A stretch of DNA of 64,000 bases from DATBGS01 sp036557885 (GCA_036557885.1 DATBGS010000108.1:3583-67582); one strand, 5' to 3'; positions 16,490 through 25,643 are shown, counted from the first letter of the stretch. The notes: generated by a model from the letters alone, not told the origin. Numbers and translations: made by a program.

Positions 16490-17527
16490 TCAGTGCTCTG
16501 CTTCCCCTACCGGGACGAGGTGAAAGACCTTCTGCGGGTGCCAGGTCGCTGAATCACGCTGCCAGGATAAAATCGCCAGAAAACGCCCGTCCACACTGTA
16601 CGCCCGCAGCAAGTCGCTTGTTCGTTCCTCCTCCCGCTCCTGTAATCCCCCCCCTGCCCGTTTCTGTTCCTCCGCGTCTCCATCTGAAGCTGCCACAGGT
16701 GCAATTACAGGCGGTGCAGACATCGCAGTTGCCATTACAGGCAGTGCGGGCAGCACAGCCCCAGAAGCCAGGCGCAACCCCTGTCCCTGAAGAATCCGCT
16801 GCTCGTTGCCCGGCCCCACAATCACCGCCCCGCACTGAAGCAGCGCCTCATCAGGCGCAAATAAATACTCCACCCAACTCCCATCATCAAGCGCCTGGGC
16901 AAGCTCCTCCAGCGTCAGGCTCTCTTCCAGCGTAAATGGCCCGCTTCGCAAACGCACCAGCCCACCCAGATGCGCGCCACACCCCAGGCGTTCGCCAAGA
17001 TCATACGCCAGCGAACGGATATACGTGCCCTTACTACACTCCACCTCCAGCGTCAGCGCAGGGGGCTGCCATTCCAGCACCTCCAGCCGCGAGATCACCA
17101 CCGGGCGCGGCTGAAGCTCCACCTCGATGCCCGCCCGCGCCAGTTTATAGAGCGGCTGCCCATCCTTTTTGATGGCCGAATACAGCGGAGGCACCTGCAT
17201 CTGATCTCCCAGGAAAGCGGGCAGTGCCGCCTCAATCGCCTCGCGTGACAGATGGACCGATGCGCTGCGCACCACCTCCCCTTCCGCGTCATAGGTGTTA
17301 GTCACCACCCCAAACACAATCGTCGCGCGATAGCTTTTGCCGCCCTCGCTCAGATATTCCACCACGCGCGTCGCCAGGCCCAGACAGACCGGCAAAACGC
17401 CGCTGGCCGCCGGGTCCAGCGTGCCCGCGTGCCCCACCCGCTTTTGATGCGTCAGCCGCCGCACCCGCGCCACCACATCATGCGATGTCATCCCCACCGG
17501 CTTGCACAGATTAAAAATACCATCCAT
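16490..17527 (-). CDS. truB: tRNA pseudouridine(55) synthase
   Basis: The 345-residue protein begins MDGIFNLCKPVGMTSHD, typical for TruB, and carries the catalytic Asp38 in GTLDP. Further signatures are YLSEGGKSYRATIVFG and the C-terminal SKGTYIRSLAYDLG. It converts U55 to pseudouridine in the T-loop of tRNAs. It has a ~90-residue C-terminal extension rich in Ala/Pro/Glu after the usual domain, including VMATAMSAPPVIAP. It follows nrnA by 50 bp on the same strand. Confidence 0.95.
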   Translation of the reverse strand: MDGIFNLCKPVGMTSHDVVARVRRLTHQKRVGHAGTLDPAASGVLPVCLGLATRVVEYLSEGGKSYRATIVFGVVTNTYDAEGEVVRSASVHLSREAIEAALPAFLGDQMQVPPLYSAIKKDGQPLYKLARAGIEVELQPRPVVISRLEVLEWQPPALTLEVECSKGTYIRSLAYDLGERLGCGAHLGGLVRLRSGPFTLEESLTLEELAQALDDGSWVEYLFAPDEALLQCGAVIVGPGNEQRILQGQGLRLASGAVLPALPVMATAMSAPPVIAPVAASDGDAEEQKRAGGGLQEREEERTSDLLRAYSVDGRFLAILSWQRDSATWHPQKVFHLVPVGEAEH

Positions 17528-17577
17528 CCGTTGCAGCCCTTCCTCATAAAGTAATACAGACAGCGCAGCGTTTCGGA

Positions 17578-18642
17578 CTACACGTTACCTGGGTTCCTTT
17601 CCAGTTCCGCCCGCACATAGGCCAGCACCTCTGCCTCGGCCAGGGCCAACGTCCCATGAAACGTAAAACCCGCCGCGCGCACATGCCCGCCGCCCCCAAA
17701 ATGCGCGGCAATGGCCGCCGCATCATAGGGGTGGACGGTGCGCACGCTCACACGCGGCTCGCCGCTGGCGTGCTCCTTAAACAGCAACGCAATCCTGGCC
17801 CCCTGAATATCAATCAGATAACTAGGCAGCCCGTCATCCAGATCAGCCGTCGCCCCGCTGGTCCGCAGGGCTTCTTGAGATACTACCGACCAGATCAGCC
17901 GCCCATCTGCTGAACTCTGGATAGCGCTGAGCACCTGCCCCCAAAGCCTGGCCTTGGCAAGCGGATTGGTGCGATAGATCGGCTTGATAATCTCGGCAGG
18001 CACCGCGCCAGCGCGCAGCAAATGCGCCGCCGCCTCCAGTGTGCGCGCCGTCGTGGCGCTGAACTCAAAGCTGCGCGTATCAGTGATGATGCCAGTGAGC
18101 AGGCACACCGCCGCCTCGCGCAAGAGCGGCACACCAAGCTGCATAAACAGCAGCGTCAGCAACTCGGCGGTGGCAGCCGAAGCCACATCTATAATGCTCA
18201 CCTGCCCGCAGCCCGCTGAAGTCACATGATGGTCCAGGTTGATAATCGTTGCGCCGTCCAGAAAAGCGCGATGCTGCGCGTACAGGGCACCATAGCGGCT
18301 CAACTCTCCCACATCCAGCGCCACCACCAGATCAAATGCCTCATCGTCCAGCGTGCGCTGCACCGTCTCGACACCTGGCAAAAATGCCAGATGGTCCGGC
18401 ACAGGATCAGCGCAGGCCACCCAGCAGAGCTTGCCTTGGGCACGCAGCACATGCGCCAGCCCCAGGGCCGACCCTATCGCATCCCCATCAGGATGCTCAT
18501 GCGCCAGCACAGCAATACGCCCGGCCTGCTGCATCAGCGCCCAGGCCGCCTGCACCAGTTCGTCGTCAAGCCACGCTCGCTGATCGCTGGACTGCTGACC
18601 GCTGGACTGCTGAATCGAAGTGTGCGGTGTCTCACGAATCAC
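17578..18642 (-). CDS. nrnA: DHH-family phosphoesterase, NrnA-like oligoribonuclease / pAp phosphatase
   Basis: The frame is open far upstream, but a GTG at 18642 (reading M-IRETPHTS) preceded by AGAGGAG at five bases is the best start and gives 354 residues. Motifs: HEHPDGDAIGS near 45, VVALDVGE near 108, NLDHH near 136 (the DHH motif), TDTRSFEF near 200, and the DHHA1 signature GGGGHVRAAGF near 318. NrnA degrades short RNAs and dephosphorylates pAp. Position between rbfA and truB is its usual place. A strong hairpin precedes it. Confidence 0.9.
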   Translation of the reverse strand: MIRETPHTSIQQSSGQQSSDQRAWLDDELVQAAWALMQQAGRIAVLAHEHPDGDAIGSALGLAHVLRAQGKLCWVACADPVPDHLAFLPGVETVQRTLDDEAFDLVVALDVGELSRYGALYAQHRAFLDGATIINLDHHVTSAGCGQVSIIDVASAATAELLTLLFMQLGVPLLREAAVCLLTGIITDTRSFEFSATTARTLEAAAHLLRAGAVPAEIIKPIYRTNPLAKARLWGQVLSAIQSSADGRLIWSVVSQEALRTSGATADLDDGLPSYLIDIQGARIALLFKEHASGEPRVSVRTVHPYDAAAIAAHFGGGGHVRAAGFTFHGTLALAEAEVLAYVRAELERNPGNV

Positions 18643-18664
18643 GAATACTCCTCTCCCCATATGA

Positions 18665-18720
18665 ACAAAAGCCGGGGCATGCGGCGCAAGGCAAGTTTGC
18701 CTTGCGCCGCATGCCCCGGC
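18665..18720 (-). terminator. Rho-independent terminator after rbfA
   Basis: A perfect 22-24-bp stem (18671-18694 with 18697-18720) lies directly after the rbfA stop and, read on the minus strand, is followed by TTTTGTT. It separates nusA-rbfA from nrnA-truB, leaving about 20 bp to the nrnA start. Confidence 0.75.
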
Positions 18721-18724
18721 CCTT

Positions 18725-19177
18725 TCACTCTCGATTGGTGCTTTCTTTGGCCGCACGCGACTCTGCCGACAACTCCTGCGCCTGAAGCGCTGGTGCCTGG
18801 CTGTGCAGCCCATCCGTCGCGTCTCCAGGCAGCTTTTCATCCTCAATTTCACGCATCAACTGAAGAATCCTGGCGCCACGCGCAATAGAATCATCCAACC
18901 GGAACAAAATCTCCGGCGTGTGGCGAATGACCAGGCGCTGCGCCAGTTCATGCCGCAAGAACCCGGCCCCATGTTCCAGAGCCTGCAACGTCGCCCGCTG
19001 TTCTTCGGGAGTGCCAAGGACGCTGACAAACACCTTTGCGTGACGCAGATCGGCTGAAAGCTCCACATCGGTAATGCTGGCAAAACCAATACGCGGGTCT
19101 TTCATACGAGTGCGAATCAGATCACTCAGTTCGTGGGCAATAAGCTCGCTGAGTTGTTCCTGGCGTCGGGTTGTCAT
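18725..19177 (-). CDS. rbfA: 30S ribosome-binding factor A
   Basis: The ATG at 19177 (MTTRRQEQLSEL) follows GGGAGGAGG, so I use it and not the longer frame from 19237. The 150-residue protein has the KH-like RbfA fold: EQLSELIAHELSDLI, then DPRIGFASITDVELSADLRHAKVFVSVLG and the C-terminal LDDSIARG. It assists late 16S rRNA processing and cold adaptation. The last ~35 residues are an Ala/Glu-rich tail. It is 135 bp after infB. Confidence 0.94.
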   Translation of the reverse strand: MTTRRQEQLSELIAHELSDLIRTRMKDPRIGFASITDVELSADLRHAKVFVSVLGTPEEQRATLQALEHGAGFLRHELAQRLVIRHTPEILFRLDDSIARGARILQLMREIEDEKLPGDATDGLHSQAPALQAQELSAESRAAKESTNRE

Positions 19178-19312
19178 AGTAACCTCCTCCCTTGAATAAG
19201 GGGGCCTGGCCTGGTGCGTCCAGGGTCTGACGAGCACCTGCGCTGCTCAAGCAGCACTCACCGATTACGCCTCTACCGGCAGCCCCCAGAGACTGAATGA
19301 TACAAACAGCAA

Positions 19313-21613
19313 CTACACTCTCACCTTCGAGAACGCCTCAATGACATCCCCAACCTCAAGCTGGTTGAAGTCTTCCAGTGAGATGCCGCATTCAAACCCC
19401 GTTGCGACTTCGCGGGCATCATCCTTGCCGCGCCGTAATGAAGCAATGCTTCCGGTAAAGATCACCTTTCCACCTCGCAACAAGCGTACCTGCGCCGAAC
19501 GCACCAGCTTCCCATCCGTCACCCGACAGCCACCGATCACCATCGTCTTGCCCGCCTTGAACAACTGCAAGACCTCGGCATGCCCATCCACCTGCTCACG
19601 ATAGGTTGGCTCAAGCATCCCCTTCAGCGCCGCCTCAATATCATCGCTGAGCTTGTAGATCACATCATACGAGCGAATGTCAACGCCCTCGTTTTGCGCC
19701 AGACGCTGCGCGGCGGAATCAATCTTCACATTGAAACCAATGATCACCGCTTTAGAGGCGGATGCCAGATGCACATCGGTTTCCGAGATATTGCCCACGC
19801 CATCATGCAAAATGCGCACCTTCACGGTATCTTCGCCAAGCCGCTCCAGCGTTGGCTTGATCGCCTCCAGCGACCCCTGGACATCCGCCTTGATCAGCAG
19901 GTTCAACTCTTTGGCTTTCCCGGCCTGAATCTCTGATGAGAGACTATCCAGACTGAAGGCGCGTGTTCCGCCTGCTGACTCAGCCTTTTGCTGCTGCGCG
20001 CGCTGCTGGGCAATGTTTTTCGCCGTCTTCTCATCGGCCACCTCTTCCAGCCGATCTCCTGCCCTGGGCACCTCCGGCAGCCCCAGAATCTCCACCGGCA
20101 TGCTGGGACCAGCCTTCTTCAACTGCTTGCCTTTATCGTCAAACATGTTGCGCACTTTGCCCGAAATCGAGCCAACCACCACCACATCGCCCGTCTTCAG
20201 CGTCCCCTGCTCCATCAGCACCGTTGCCGAAGCGCCGCGACTCTTATCCATCCTGGATTCAATAATCGTACCCTGCGCCGGGCTGTGCGGGTTCGCCTTC
20301 AAATCCTGGACATCCGCCACCAGCAAGATCATCTCTAACAGGTCGTCTATCCCCATATTCTTTCTGGCCGAAACCGGAACGCACACGACATCCCCACCAT
20401 ATTCCTCGATGACCACCCCGGCTTCGACAAGTTGGTTCTTCACATGATCAGAATTGGCGCCCGCTTTATCTATCTTGTTCAACGCCACAATAATTGGCAC
20501 TTTGGCCGCTCGCGCGTGGTCAATTGCCTCAACAGTCTGCGGCATCACCCCATCATCCGCTGCCACCACAATCACAGCAATATCCGTCACCTTCGCTCCG
20601 CGTGCCCGCATCGCCGTAAACGCCTCGTGGCCCGGCGTATCCAGGAAAGTGATCTTCTTCCCGTTGATCTCCACCTGATAGGCACCGATATGCTGGGTAA
20701 TGCCTCCCGCCTCGCCTGCCGCCACATGCGTCTTGCGGATGGTGTCCAGGAGCGAAGTCTTGCCATGATCAACGTGCCCCATGACCGTCACCACCGGGGG
20801 CCGATGTACTAAATGGCTGGCTGCCCCTTTCTCCTGGACCTCAGCCTTCTGGGCCGATTCTTGCTGTGGAGGCGCCGCCTCAGTCGTATTGAAGCCAAGC
20901 TCCTTCGCCACCATCGCCGCCGACTCATAGGTAATCACCTGATTGATATTTGCCAGAATATTGTGCTTAAAGAGTTCGCGGATAATCTCCATCGGCGCCA
21001 CCTCCAGCAGTGTCGCCAGATCACGCACCCCAACCTGTGGCGGAATCGCCACTGGCTCGGTGGGCCTGGGCTTCACCGCTACTGCCGCCGAGCGCGCTGG
21101 GCCACCCACTCCACCCGATGACGCCGGGCGACGATCACCTGGTCGTCCGCCTCGCTGCCCATTCTGCGGGCGTCCACCCTGGGGCCGCCCGTTCGGTGGG
21201 CCAGAGGGCCGCCTGGCCCCACCGGGGCCACCACCCGAAGCAGGCCGCGACGGTCCCACTGGTCCAGATGGGCGCGGTGGGAATGGTCCACTCTGTGTCC
21301 TGCCTGTATTGGGAGCGGCAGGACGGTATCCGCTGCCCCCACCAGAGCGATTTCCCAAATCGGCAGACCCACCTGGGCGCGGCCCTTGAAAGCCTTGCGT
21401 CGGACGGCTGGCCGATGGCCCCTGCGCGGGGCGCATAGCGCCAGATTCGCGTGGGCCTGTGGCAGGGCTGCCAGTAGAGGGCTGGGCTGGCGCATTGCCT
21501 GGGCCGCCGGTTGGATTCATTGGGCGCCGCTGAGGTGTGCGGGAAGGAAGGTTCTGGTGCGATTCCTTTTCCGAATTATCACGCTGTTCAAAATCTGAGA
21601 GATTTTGTTTCAT
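19313..21613 (-). CDS. infB: Translation initiation factor IF-2
   Basis: The 766-residue factor has a long low-complexity N-terminus (about 33-190) of Pro, Gly, Arg, Ser and Asn with RGG-like runs, then an IF2_N domain (about 193-243), the GTPase domain with G1 GHVDHGKT (279-286), G3 DTPGHEA and G4 NKID, and the C-terminal domains II-IV. It recruits initiator tRNA to the 30S subunit and drives subunit joining. The ATG follows a GGAGG site. The IF2_N domain is single, as in many bacteria, and the disordered arm takes the place of the helical region found in enterobacteria. Confidence 0.97.
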   Translation of the reverse strand: MKQNLSDFEQRDNSEKESHQNLPSRTPQRRPMNPTGGPGNAPAQPSTGSPATGPRESGAMRPAQGPSASRPTQGFQGPRPGGSADLGNRSGGGSGYRPAAPNTGRTQSGPFPPRPSGPVGPSRPASGGGPGGARRPSGPPNGRPQGGRPQNGQRGGRPGDRRPASSGGVGGPARSAAVAVKPRPTEPVAIPPQVGVRDLATLLEVAPMEIIRELFKHNILANINQVITYESAAMVAKELGFNTTEAAPPQQESAQKAEVQEKGAASHLVHRPPVVTVMGHVDHGKTSLLDTIRKTHVAAGEAGGITQHIGAYQVEINGKKITFLDTPGHEAFTAMRARGAKVTDIAVIVVAADDGVMPQTVEAIDHARAAKVPIIVALNKIDKAGANSDHVKNQLVEAGVVIEEYGGDVVCVPVSARKNMGIDDLLEMILLVADVQDLKANPHSPAQGTIIESRMDKSRGASATVLMEQGTLKTGDVVVVGSISGKVRNMFDDKGKQLKKAGPSMPVEILGLPEVPRAGDRLEEVADEKTAKNIAQQRAQQQKAESAGGTRAFSLDSLSSEIQAGKAKELNLLIKADVQGSLEAIKPTLERLGEDTVKVRILHDGVGNISETDVHLASASKAVIIGFNVKIDSAAQRLAQNEGVDIRSYDVIYKLSDDIEAALKGMLEPTYREQVDGHAEVLQLFKAGKTMVIGGCRVTDGKLVRSAQVRLLRGGKVIFTGSIASLRRGKDDAREVATGFECGISLEDFNQLEVGDVIEAFSKVRV

Positions 21614-21991
21614 GGAGAAGCCTCCTCATATCTGCTGCCATACAACCCCAGCTACCGGCATGGGTACAGCATCTCACTAGTTCAAACCAAATAGTAAAAG
21701 GGCAAGAATAAAAACAACAAGGCTGGCACTCTCCGCAAAGAGAGGCCAGCCCTGAAGGGAGGCAGCTACCTGGCTCTGGACGCTTCGTTCAGATTTCTTG
21801 CGATGCTACTCATAGCGCAAACATCGGCATGCCATCACTGCCCCTCCGCATTGGCCTGGAGCCTTTTTGCGGAACAAATGAAAAGAACGTCAACCCACGC
21901 ATCTTACAGGAAAACCCCGAAGAACGTACCAGCCAAAATACCAAATGAACATCGGGCACAACAACCAGCGCGCCTGCCAGCACGCGCGTCG
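21614..21991. other. Intergenic region between ylxR and infB
   Basis: 378 bases. No gene is supported; infB-like operons usually carry ylxQ (L7Ae-like) here and I see none. The hairpin listed next is the only clear element. Confidence 0.5.
21705..21751 (-). terminator. Terminator or attenuator in the infB leader
   Basis: GGCTGG-type stem 21721-21733 with 21740-21751 (12 pairs, one bulged A), loop CGCAAA. On the minus strand it is followed by TTGTTGTTTTTATTC. It could end nusA-ylxR transcripts or attenuate infB; the T-run makes termination plausible. Confidence 0.6.
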
Positions 21992-22363
21992 CTACAACGC
22001 GCGTGTTGTCTCCGGGGCGGCTGCGCGTGCCACCGTCTCTGCCGAGGGCAAGGTAGCCGCATATGCCTCCAGAGCCAGGCGATCTTCCTCCAAAAGTGTT
22101 ACTTCCAATTCCTGCTCCAGACGCTTCTTTTTCAGTCCTGTCTGCCAGCAGGAAGAGGTAGCGCAAAGATACGCCCCCCGACCAGATTTTTTCCCAACCG
22201 GATCAATCTCGACCCGCCCCTGCGGGGTGCGCACAATGCGCAGCAGTTCCCGTTTGGGCTTGACCTGACGACAGGCCACACACGTGCGCTGCGGCACATG
22301 CTTGGGGCGTTTCCCAGGCTTCGCCTTCCTGGTCTGCGCTGCCTGCGGCGGAGTTCCAGCCAC
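21992..22363 (-). CDS. rnpM: YlxR family RNA-binding protein (RnpM-like)
   Basis: The 123-residue basic protein has the YlxR core: RTCVACRQVKPKRELLRIV near 27-45 and the signature GRGAYLC near 82. Bacillus YlxR (RnpM) binds RNase P and modulates its activity. The location right after nusA is the normal one; here the nusA stop is 54 bp upstream of... the ylxR start. Residues 90-123 form an extra helical, Ala-rich tail. Confidence 0.92.
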   Translation of the reverse strand: MAGTPPQAAQTRKAKPGKRPKHVPQRTCVACRQVKPKRELLRIVRTPQGRVEIDPVGKKSGRGAYLCATSSCWQTGLKKKRLEQELEVTLLEEDRLALEAYAATLPSAETVARAAAPETTRAL

Positions 22364-22417
22364 TCATCAGCCTCCCTTCTCCAACGTGGCAACCTCTCAT
22401 GTCTGCCCGCGTCTTTT

Positions 22418-23617
22418 TTAGAGATCGTTCAGATCAAAGCCCAGATGGAAAGGAACATCCTCATCCTCCTCTGGGGTCTTCTCCGGCTCTGGGGCCTTCT
22501 TTGCGATAGCCGGAGCGCGTGTCTCGCGCATCTGTGGTTCGCGTATCTGCGGTTCGCGCGTTAGCGGCTCCTCTTCGCTGCCCTCTCCCACTGGCTTCAA
22601 CACATCCACCCGCCAGCCTGTGAGCTTGGCTGCCAGCCGCGCGTTTTGCCCATCTTTGCCAATTGCCAGCGAAAGTTGTTTCTCCTGCACCGTCACCAGC
22701 GCCGTCCGATCAGATTCGCGCAGTTCCACCTTAATGGGCTTCACCGGACTCAACGAATTGGCTACAAACGTCGCGGGATCATTATCCCACTGGATAATAT
22801 CTATCTTCTCCCCGTTGAGTTCGTTGACAATATTATTGATGCGCGACCCGCGCACCCCCACACACGCGCCAATCGGGTCAAGGCCCTCCTGCCTGGCCGC
22901 CACCGCCACTTTGGAGCGATTGCCTGGTTCGCGCGCAATGCCCTTGATCTCCACCAGACCATCGAAAATCTCAGGCACCTCCAGCTCAAAGAGACGCCTG
23001 ACGACGCCCTTATGCGTCCGCGAAACCAGCACCTGCACGCCCCGCCCTGGTGTACGACGAATCTCGTAGACATAAACGCGCAACCGCTGCCCCACCCGGT
23101 ACTTTTCGCCTGGCACCTGTTCGCGCGGCTCCAAAAATGCCTCCACCCCCGTCAGGTCCAGAATATAAGTATCCTTGTCCCGGTCGCTGCGGCGCGTAAT
23201 AACCCCCAGCACCAGATCATCCAGCTTGTTCTTGAGCATCTCAACCTGGTATTCTTGCTCCGCCTCGCGGATACGCTGCAAGATCACCTGCTTGGCTGTC
23301 TGAGCAGGAATGCGGTTAAAGATGGCGGGGGCTTCCACCTCAATCGTCTCTCCCAGCGCCGCGTGCGGCTCAACAAGCTGCGCCTCACCCAGCGAAATCT
23401 CCTCGTTGGGGTCAGCCACCAGCGCCACAACACGCTTGGTTGCCCAGATGCGAATATCGCCCCGCTGGTCCACCTCAATGCGCAGGTTCTCCCCACGCCC
23501 GGTGCTCTTTTGATACGCCGCCAGCAGCGCCTTGGCAACGGTTTCCCTGACCACGTCCTGGGGAAGCCGCTTCTCTGAAGTTAATTGTGAAATTGCTGCT
23601 TGAAACTCACTGCGCAT
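22418..23617 (-). CDS. nusA: Transcription termination/antitermination factor NusA
   Basis: The 399-residue protein has an N-terminal RNA-polymerase-binding domain (about 1-125), an S1 domain (about 130-200; DLTGVEAFLEPREQVPGEKY), and tandem KH domains (about 225-345; REPGNRSKVAVAARQEGLDPIGACVG is typical). The acidic tail EPEKTPEEDEDVP is disordered; there is no pair of AR repeats as in E. coli. It modulates pausing, termination and antitermination. rimP, which often precedes nusA, is absent. A strong promoter and a leader hairpin lie upstream. Confidence 0.96.
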   Translation of the reverse strand: MRSEFQAAISQLTSEKRLPQDVVRETVAKALLAAYQKSTGRGENLRIEVDQRGDIRIWATKRVVALVADPNEEISLGEAQLVEPHAALGETIEVEAPAIFNRIPAQTAKQVILQRIREAEQEYQVEMLKNKLDDLVLGVITRRSDRDKDTYILDLTGVEAFLEPREQVPGEKYRVGQRLRVYVYEIRRTPGRGVQVLVSRTHKGVVRRLFELEVPEIFDGLVEIKGIAREPGNRSKVAVAARQEGLDPIGACVGVRGSRINNIVNELNGEKIDIIQWDNDPATFVANSLSPVKPIKVELRESDRTALVTVQEKQLSLAIGKDGQNARLAAKLTGWRVDVLKPVGEGSEEEPLTREPQIREPQMRETRAPAIAKKAPEPEKTPEEDEDVPFHLGFDLNDL

Positions 23618-23690
23618 ACTGCCACCCTCCTGCCGACAAACTGCCGGAACTGCTCCACTACCCCTCTACAGAAAATTCCCTCTCAAACAG

Positions 23691-23713
23691 AAAAGTGGGG
23701 AGTCCCCACTTTT
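23691..23713 (-). other. Leader hairpin upstream of nusA
   Basis: A near-perfect inverted repeat, AAAAGTGGGGA (23691-23701) and its complement (23703-23713), inside the predicted nusA 5' leader. A run of T follows the stem on the minus strand only as part of its own arm. It could act as an attenuator or as a protein-binding stem. Confidence 0.5.
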
Positions 23714-23740
23714 CGCTGTTCTTCCCTCGTTGTCCCTGGT

Positions 23741-23769
23741 ATTATATCATTTTCGCCTGTGCTCCGCAA
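23741..23769 (-). promoter_or_regulatory. Promoter of the nusA operon
   Basis: Minus strand: TTGCGG (23764-23769), 17-bp spacer, TGA-TATAAT extended -10 (hexamer 23741-23746). Predicted start near 23734, about 117 nt before nusA. Confidence 0.65.
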
Positions 23770-23821
23770 CTCATTGCCGCGCGGTTGTTTAACGTTTCCC
23801 CCGTTCTTTACTGCTCTGCGG

Positions 23822-23851
23822 TTGACGTGGGCCACTGCTACCCTCTATACT
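23822..23851 (+). promoter_or_regulatory. Promoter of the acyl-CoA dehydrogenase gene
   Basis: TTGACG (23822-23827), 18-bp spacer, TATACT (23846-23851). Predicted start near 23858, leaving a ~105-nt leader. Confidence 0.65.
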
Positions 23852-23962
23852 TCTATTACAAGAAGCGAAAGAACATCTCCCTGTAGCGATCTTCCCGATA
23901 AGGGAGTCGGCTTCACTGGTCAGTGAGGGCGTCACCTGGGCGCCCGCTCAAAGGAGAGTGCG

Positions 23963-25105
23963 ATGGCTGTGCAGCTTGCCGACGAAGAAAAACTGATGAT
24001 GGATGTGGTACGCGAACTCGCCCGCGAGAAAGTGGCGCCGCGTGCCGCAGAGATAGACGAAAGCGGCCAGTTCCCCTGGGACTTGAAAAACCTGCTGGCC
24101 GAACAGGGCATTCTCGCCATGCCCTTCCCAGAAGAATACGGGGGCATCGGCTCGACCAAGCTCTCCATTACAATGGTCATTGAGGAACTGGCGAAATACT
24201 GCGTCACCACCTCGCTCATCCTGGCCGTACAGCAGCTTGGCACGCTGCCGATTGCTCTGGCAGGCAACGACGCCCAAAAGCGCCGCTACTTCCCTCCCTG
24301 CGCCAGCGGCGAATGGCTTGCCGCCTACGGACTGACCGAACCCGGCTCCGGCTCCGATGCTGGCGGCATGCGCACCACCGCCGTCCGCAAAGGCGACAAA
24401 TATATCCTCAACGGTGGCAAGCGCTTTATCACCAACGCCAGCATCTCCCACGTCAACACCGTCTTTGCCCTCACCGACCCCCAGAAGGGCACCAAAGGCG
24501 GCATCAGCGCCTTTATCGTCGAATCCGACTTCCCCGGCTTTAAGATCGGCAGAATCGAAGACAAGATGGGCATTCGCGGCTCCAAGACCGGCGAACTGAT
24601 CTTTGAGGAGTGCGAAGTGCCCGCCGAAAACCTGCTGGGCCGCGAAGGGGACGGCTTTAAGATCGCCATGATGACCCTGGACCGCTCGCGTCCAGGCATC
24701 GGCGCGCAGGCTGTTGGCGTCGCGCAGGGCGCGCTGGACTTTGCCATCCACTACGCCAAAGAGCGCGAGCAGTTTAACCGCCCCATTGCCGACAACCAGG
24801 GCATCCAGTTTATGCTGGCTGATATGGCAACCAAAACGCAGGCCGCGCGTCTCCTGGTGTATGATATTGCTGAGCGGATAGACCGCAATGACCCTGAGCT
24901 AAGCATCTATTCGGCAATGGCAAAGCTCTTTGCCTCCGATGTGGCAATGGAAGTGACCACCAACGCCGTACAAATTCTGGGCGGCTATGGCTATATCAAA
25001 GAGTACCCGGTTGAGCGGATGATGCGCGACGCCAAAATCACCCAGATTTATGAGGGCACCAACCAGATTCAGCGCGTCGTGATTGCGCGTGATCTGCTAA
25101 AATAG
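23963..25105 (+). CDS. Acyl-CoA dehydrogenase
   Basis: The 380-residue flavoenzyme has the three-domain ACAD layout: alpha-helical N-domain, beta-barrel with GLTEPGSGSDAGG near 117 and ITNASISHVNTVFAL, and C-domain with DRSRPGIGAQAVGVAQGAL near 237. The catalytic Glu lies in IYEGTNQIQRVV near residue 361. The pattern is that of short/medium/branched-chain type enzymes, which oxidise acyl-CoA to 2-enoyl-CoA and pass electrons to ETF. AAAGGAGAGTGCG before the ATG is a clear ribosome site. The SCP2 gene follows 118 bp downstream. Confidence 0.95.
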   Translation: MAVQLADEEKLMMDVVRELAREKVAPRAAEIDESGQFPWDLKNLLAEQGILAMPFPEEYGGIGSTKLSITMVIEELAKYCVTTSLILAVQQLGTLPIALAGNDAQKRRYFPPCASGEWLAAYGLTEPGSGSDAGGMRTTAVRKGDKYILNGGKRFITNASISHVNTVFALTDPQKGTKGGISAFIVESDFPGFKIGRIEDKMGIRGSKTGELIFEECEVPAENLLGREGDGFKIAMMTLDRSRPGIGAQAVGVAQGALDFAIHYAKEREQFNRPIADNQGIQFMLADMATKTQAARLLVYDIAERIDRNDPELSIYSAMAKLFASDVAMEVTTNAVQILGGYGYIKEYPVERMMRDAKITQIYEGTNQIQRVVIARDLLK

Positions 25106-25223
25106 TGGCGAACGGATGGGCCTGTGGGGGCGTTTTGATGCCCACCTTGCAGTATTTGCGTTCCCAGGCTTCTGCAATTGACACCGGAAGCCTTGTATAA
25201 CGGAGAAAAAGGAGCGAACAACA

Positions 25224-25556
25224 ATGGATAATCCTTCGGCAGCCGAAACCTTCAAGTATATGCAGGAACACTTCAACGCCTCCGCCGCGCAGGGCGTCAA
25301 TGCCACGCTGCAATGGGAACTTTCTGGCGAGGGTGGCGGCACCTGGGCGCTGGAGGTTGCCAATGGCGCCTGCAAACTGATCGAGGGCGGCGTCGAAAAC
25401 CCCAAGACCAAATTTATCCTGGCCGCCACTGATTGGATCGCCATCGCTACCGGCAAGCTCAACCCCATGAATGCCTTCATGACCGGCAAGCTCAAGGTCC
25501 AGGGCGACCAGGGCATCGCCCTCAAGCTGCAATCCATGTTCCCCTCGCCCGCATAG
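25224..25556 (+). CDS. SCP2 sterol-binding domain protein
   Basis: The 110-residue protein is a single SCP2 (sterol carrier protein 2) domain with the usual FILAATDWIAIATGKLNPMNAFMTGKLKVQGD core near 70-100. Such small proteins bind acyl-CoA or other lipids. AAAAAGGAGCGAAC precedes the ATG. Being downstream of the acyl-CoA dehydrogenase on the same strand suggests a lipid-binding partner, with a shared terminator. Confidence 0.9.
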   Translation: MDNPSAAETFKYMQEHFNASAAQGVNATLQWELSGEGGGTWALEVANGACKLIEGGVENPKTKFILAATDWIAIATGKLNPMNAFMTGKLKVQGDQGIALKLQSMFPSPA

Positions 25557-25579
25557 ATCTTATTTAGCAAACATGAGTC

Positions 25580-25623
25580 GGAGGCTCGCCCTGCCGATCT
25601 TCTGATCGGCAGGGCGAGCCTCC
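25580..25623. terminator. Bidirectional hairpin between SCP2 gene and ABC cluster
   Basis: A perfect 19-bp stem (25580-25598 with 25605-25623), loop CTTCTG, sits between convergent genes. No T-run is present on either side. Confidence 0.6.
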
Positions 25624-25643
25624 TGTATAGCACCTTGCTCGCA

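Noticed and set aside
16358..16552. 64-codon plus-strand frame
   Set aside because: Overlaps the end of truB, no ribosome site, no similarity.
22646..23578. 310-codon plus-strand frame
   Set aside because: Antisense to nusA, with no ribosome site.
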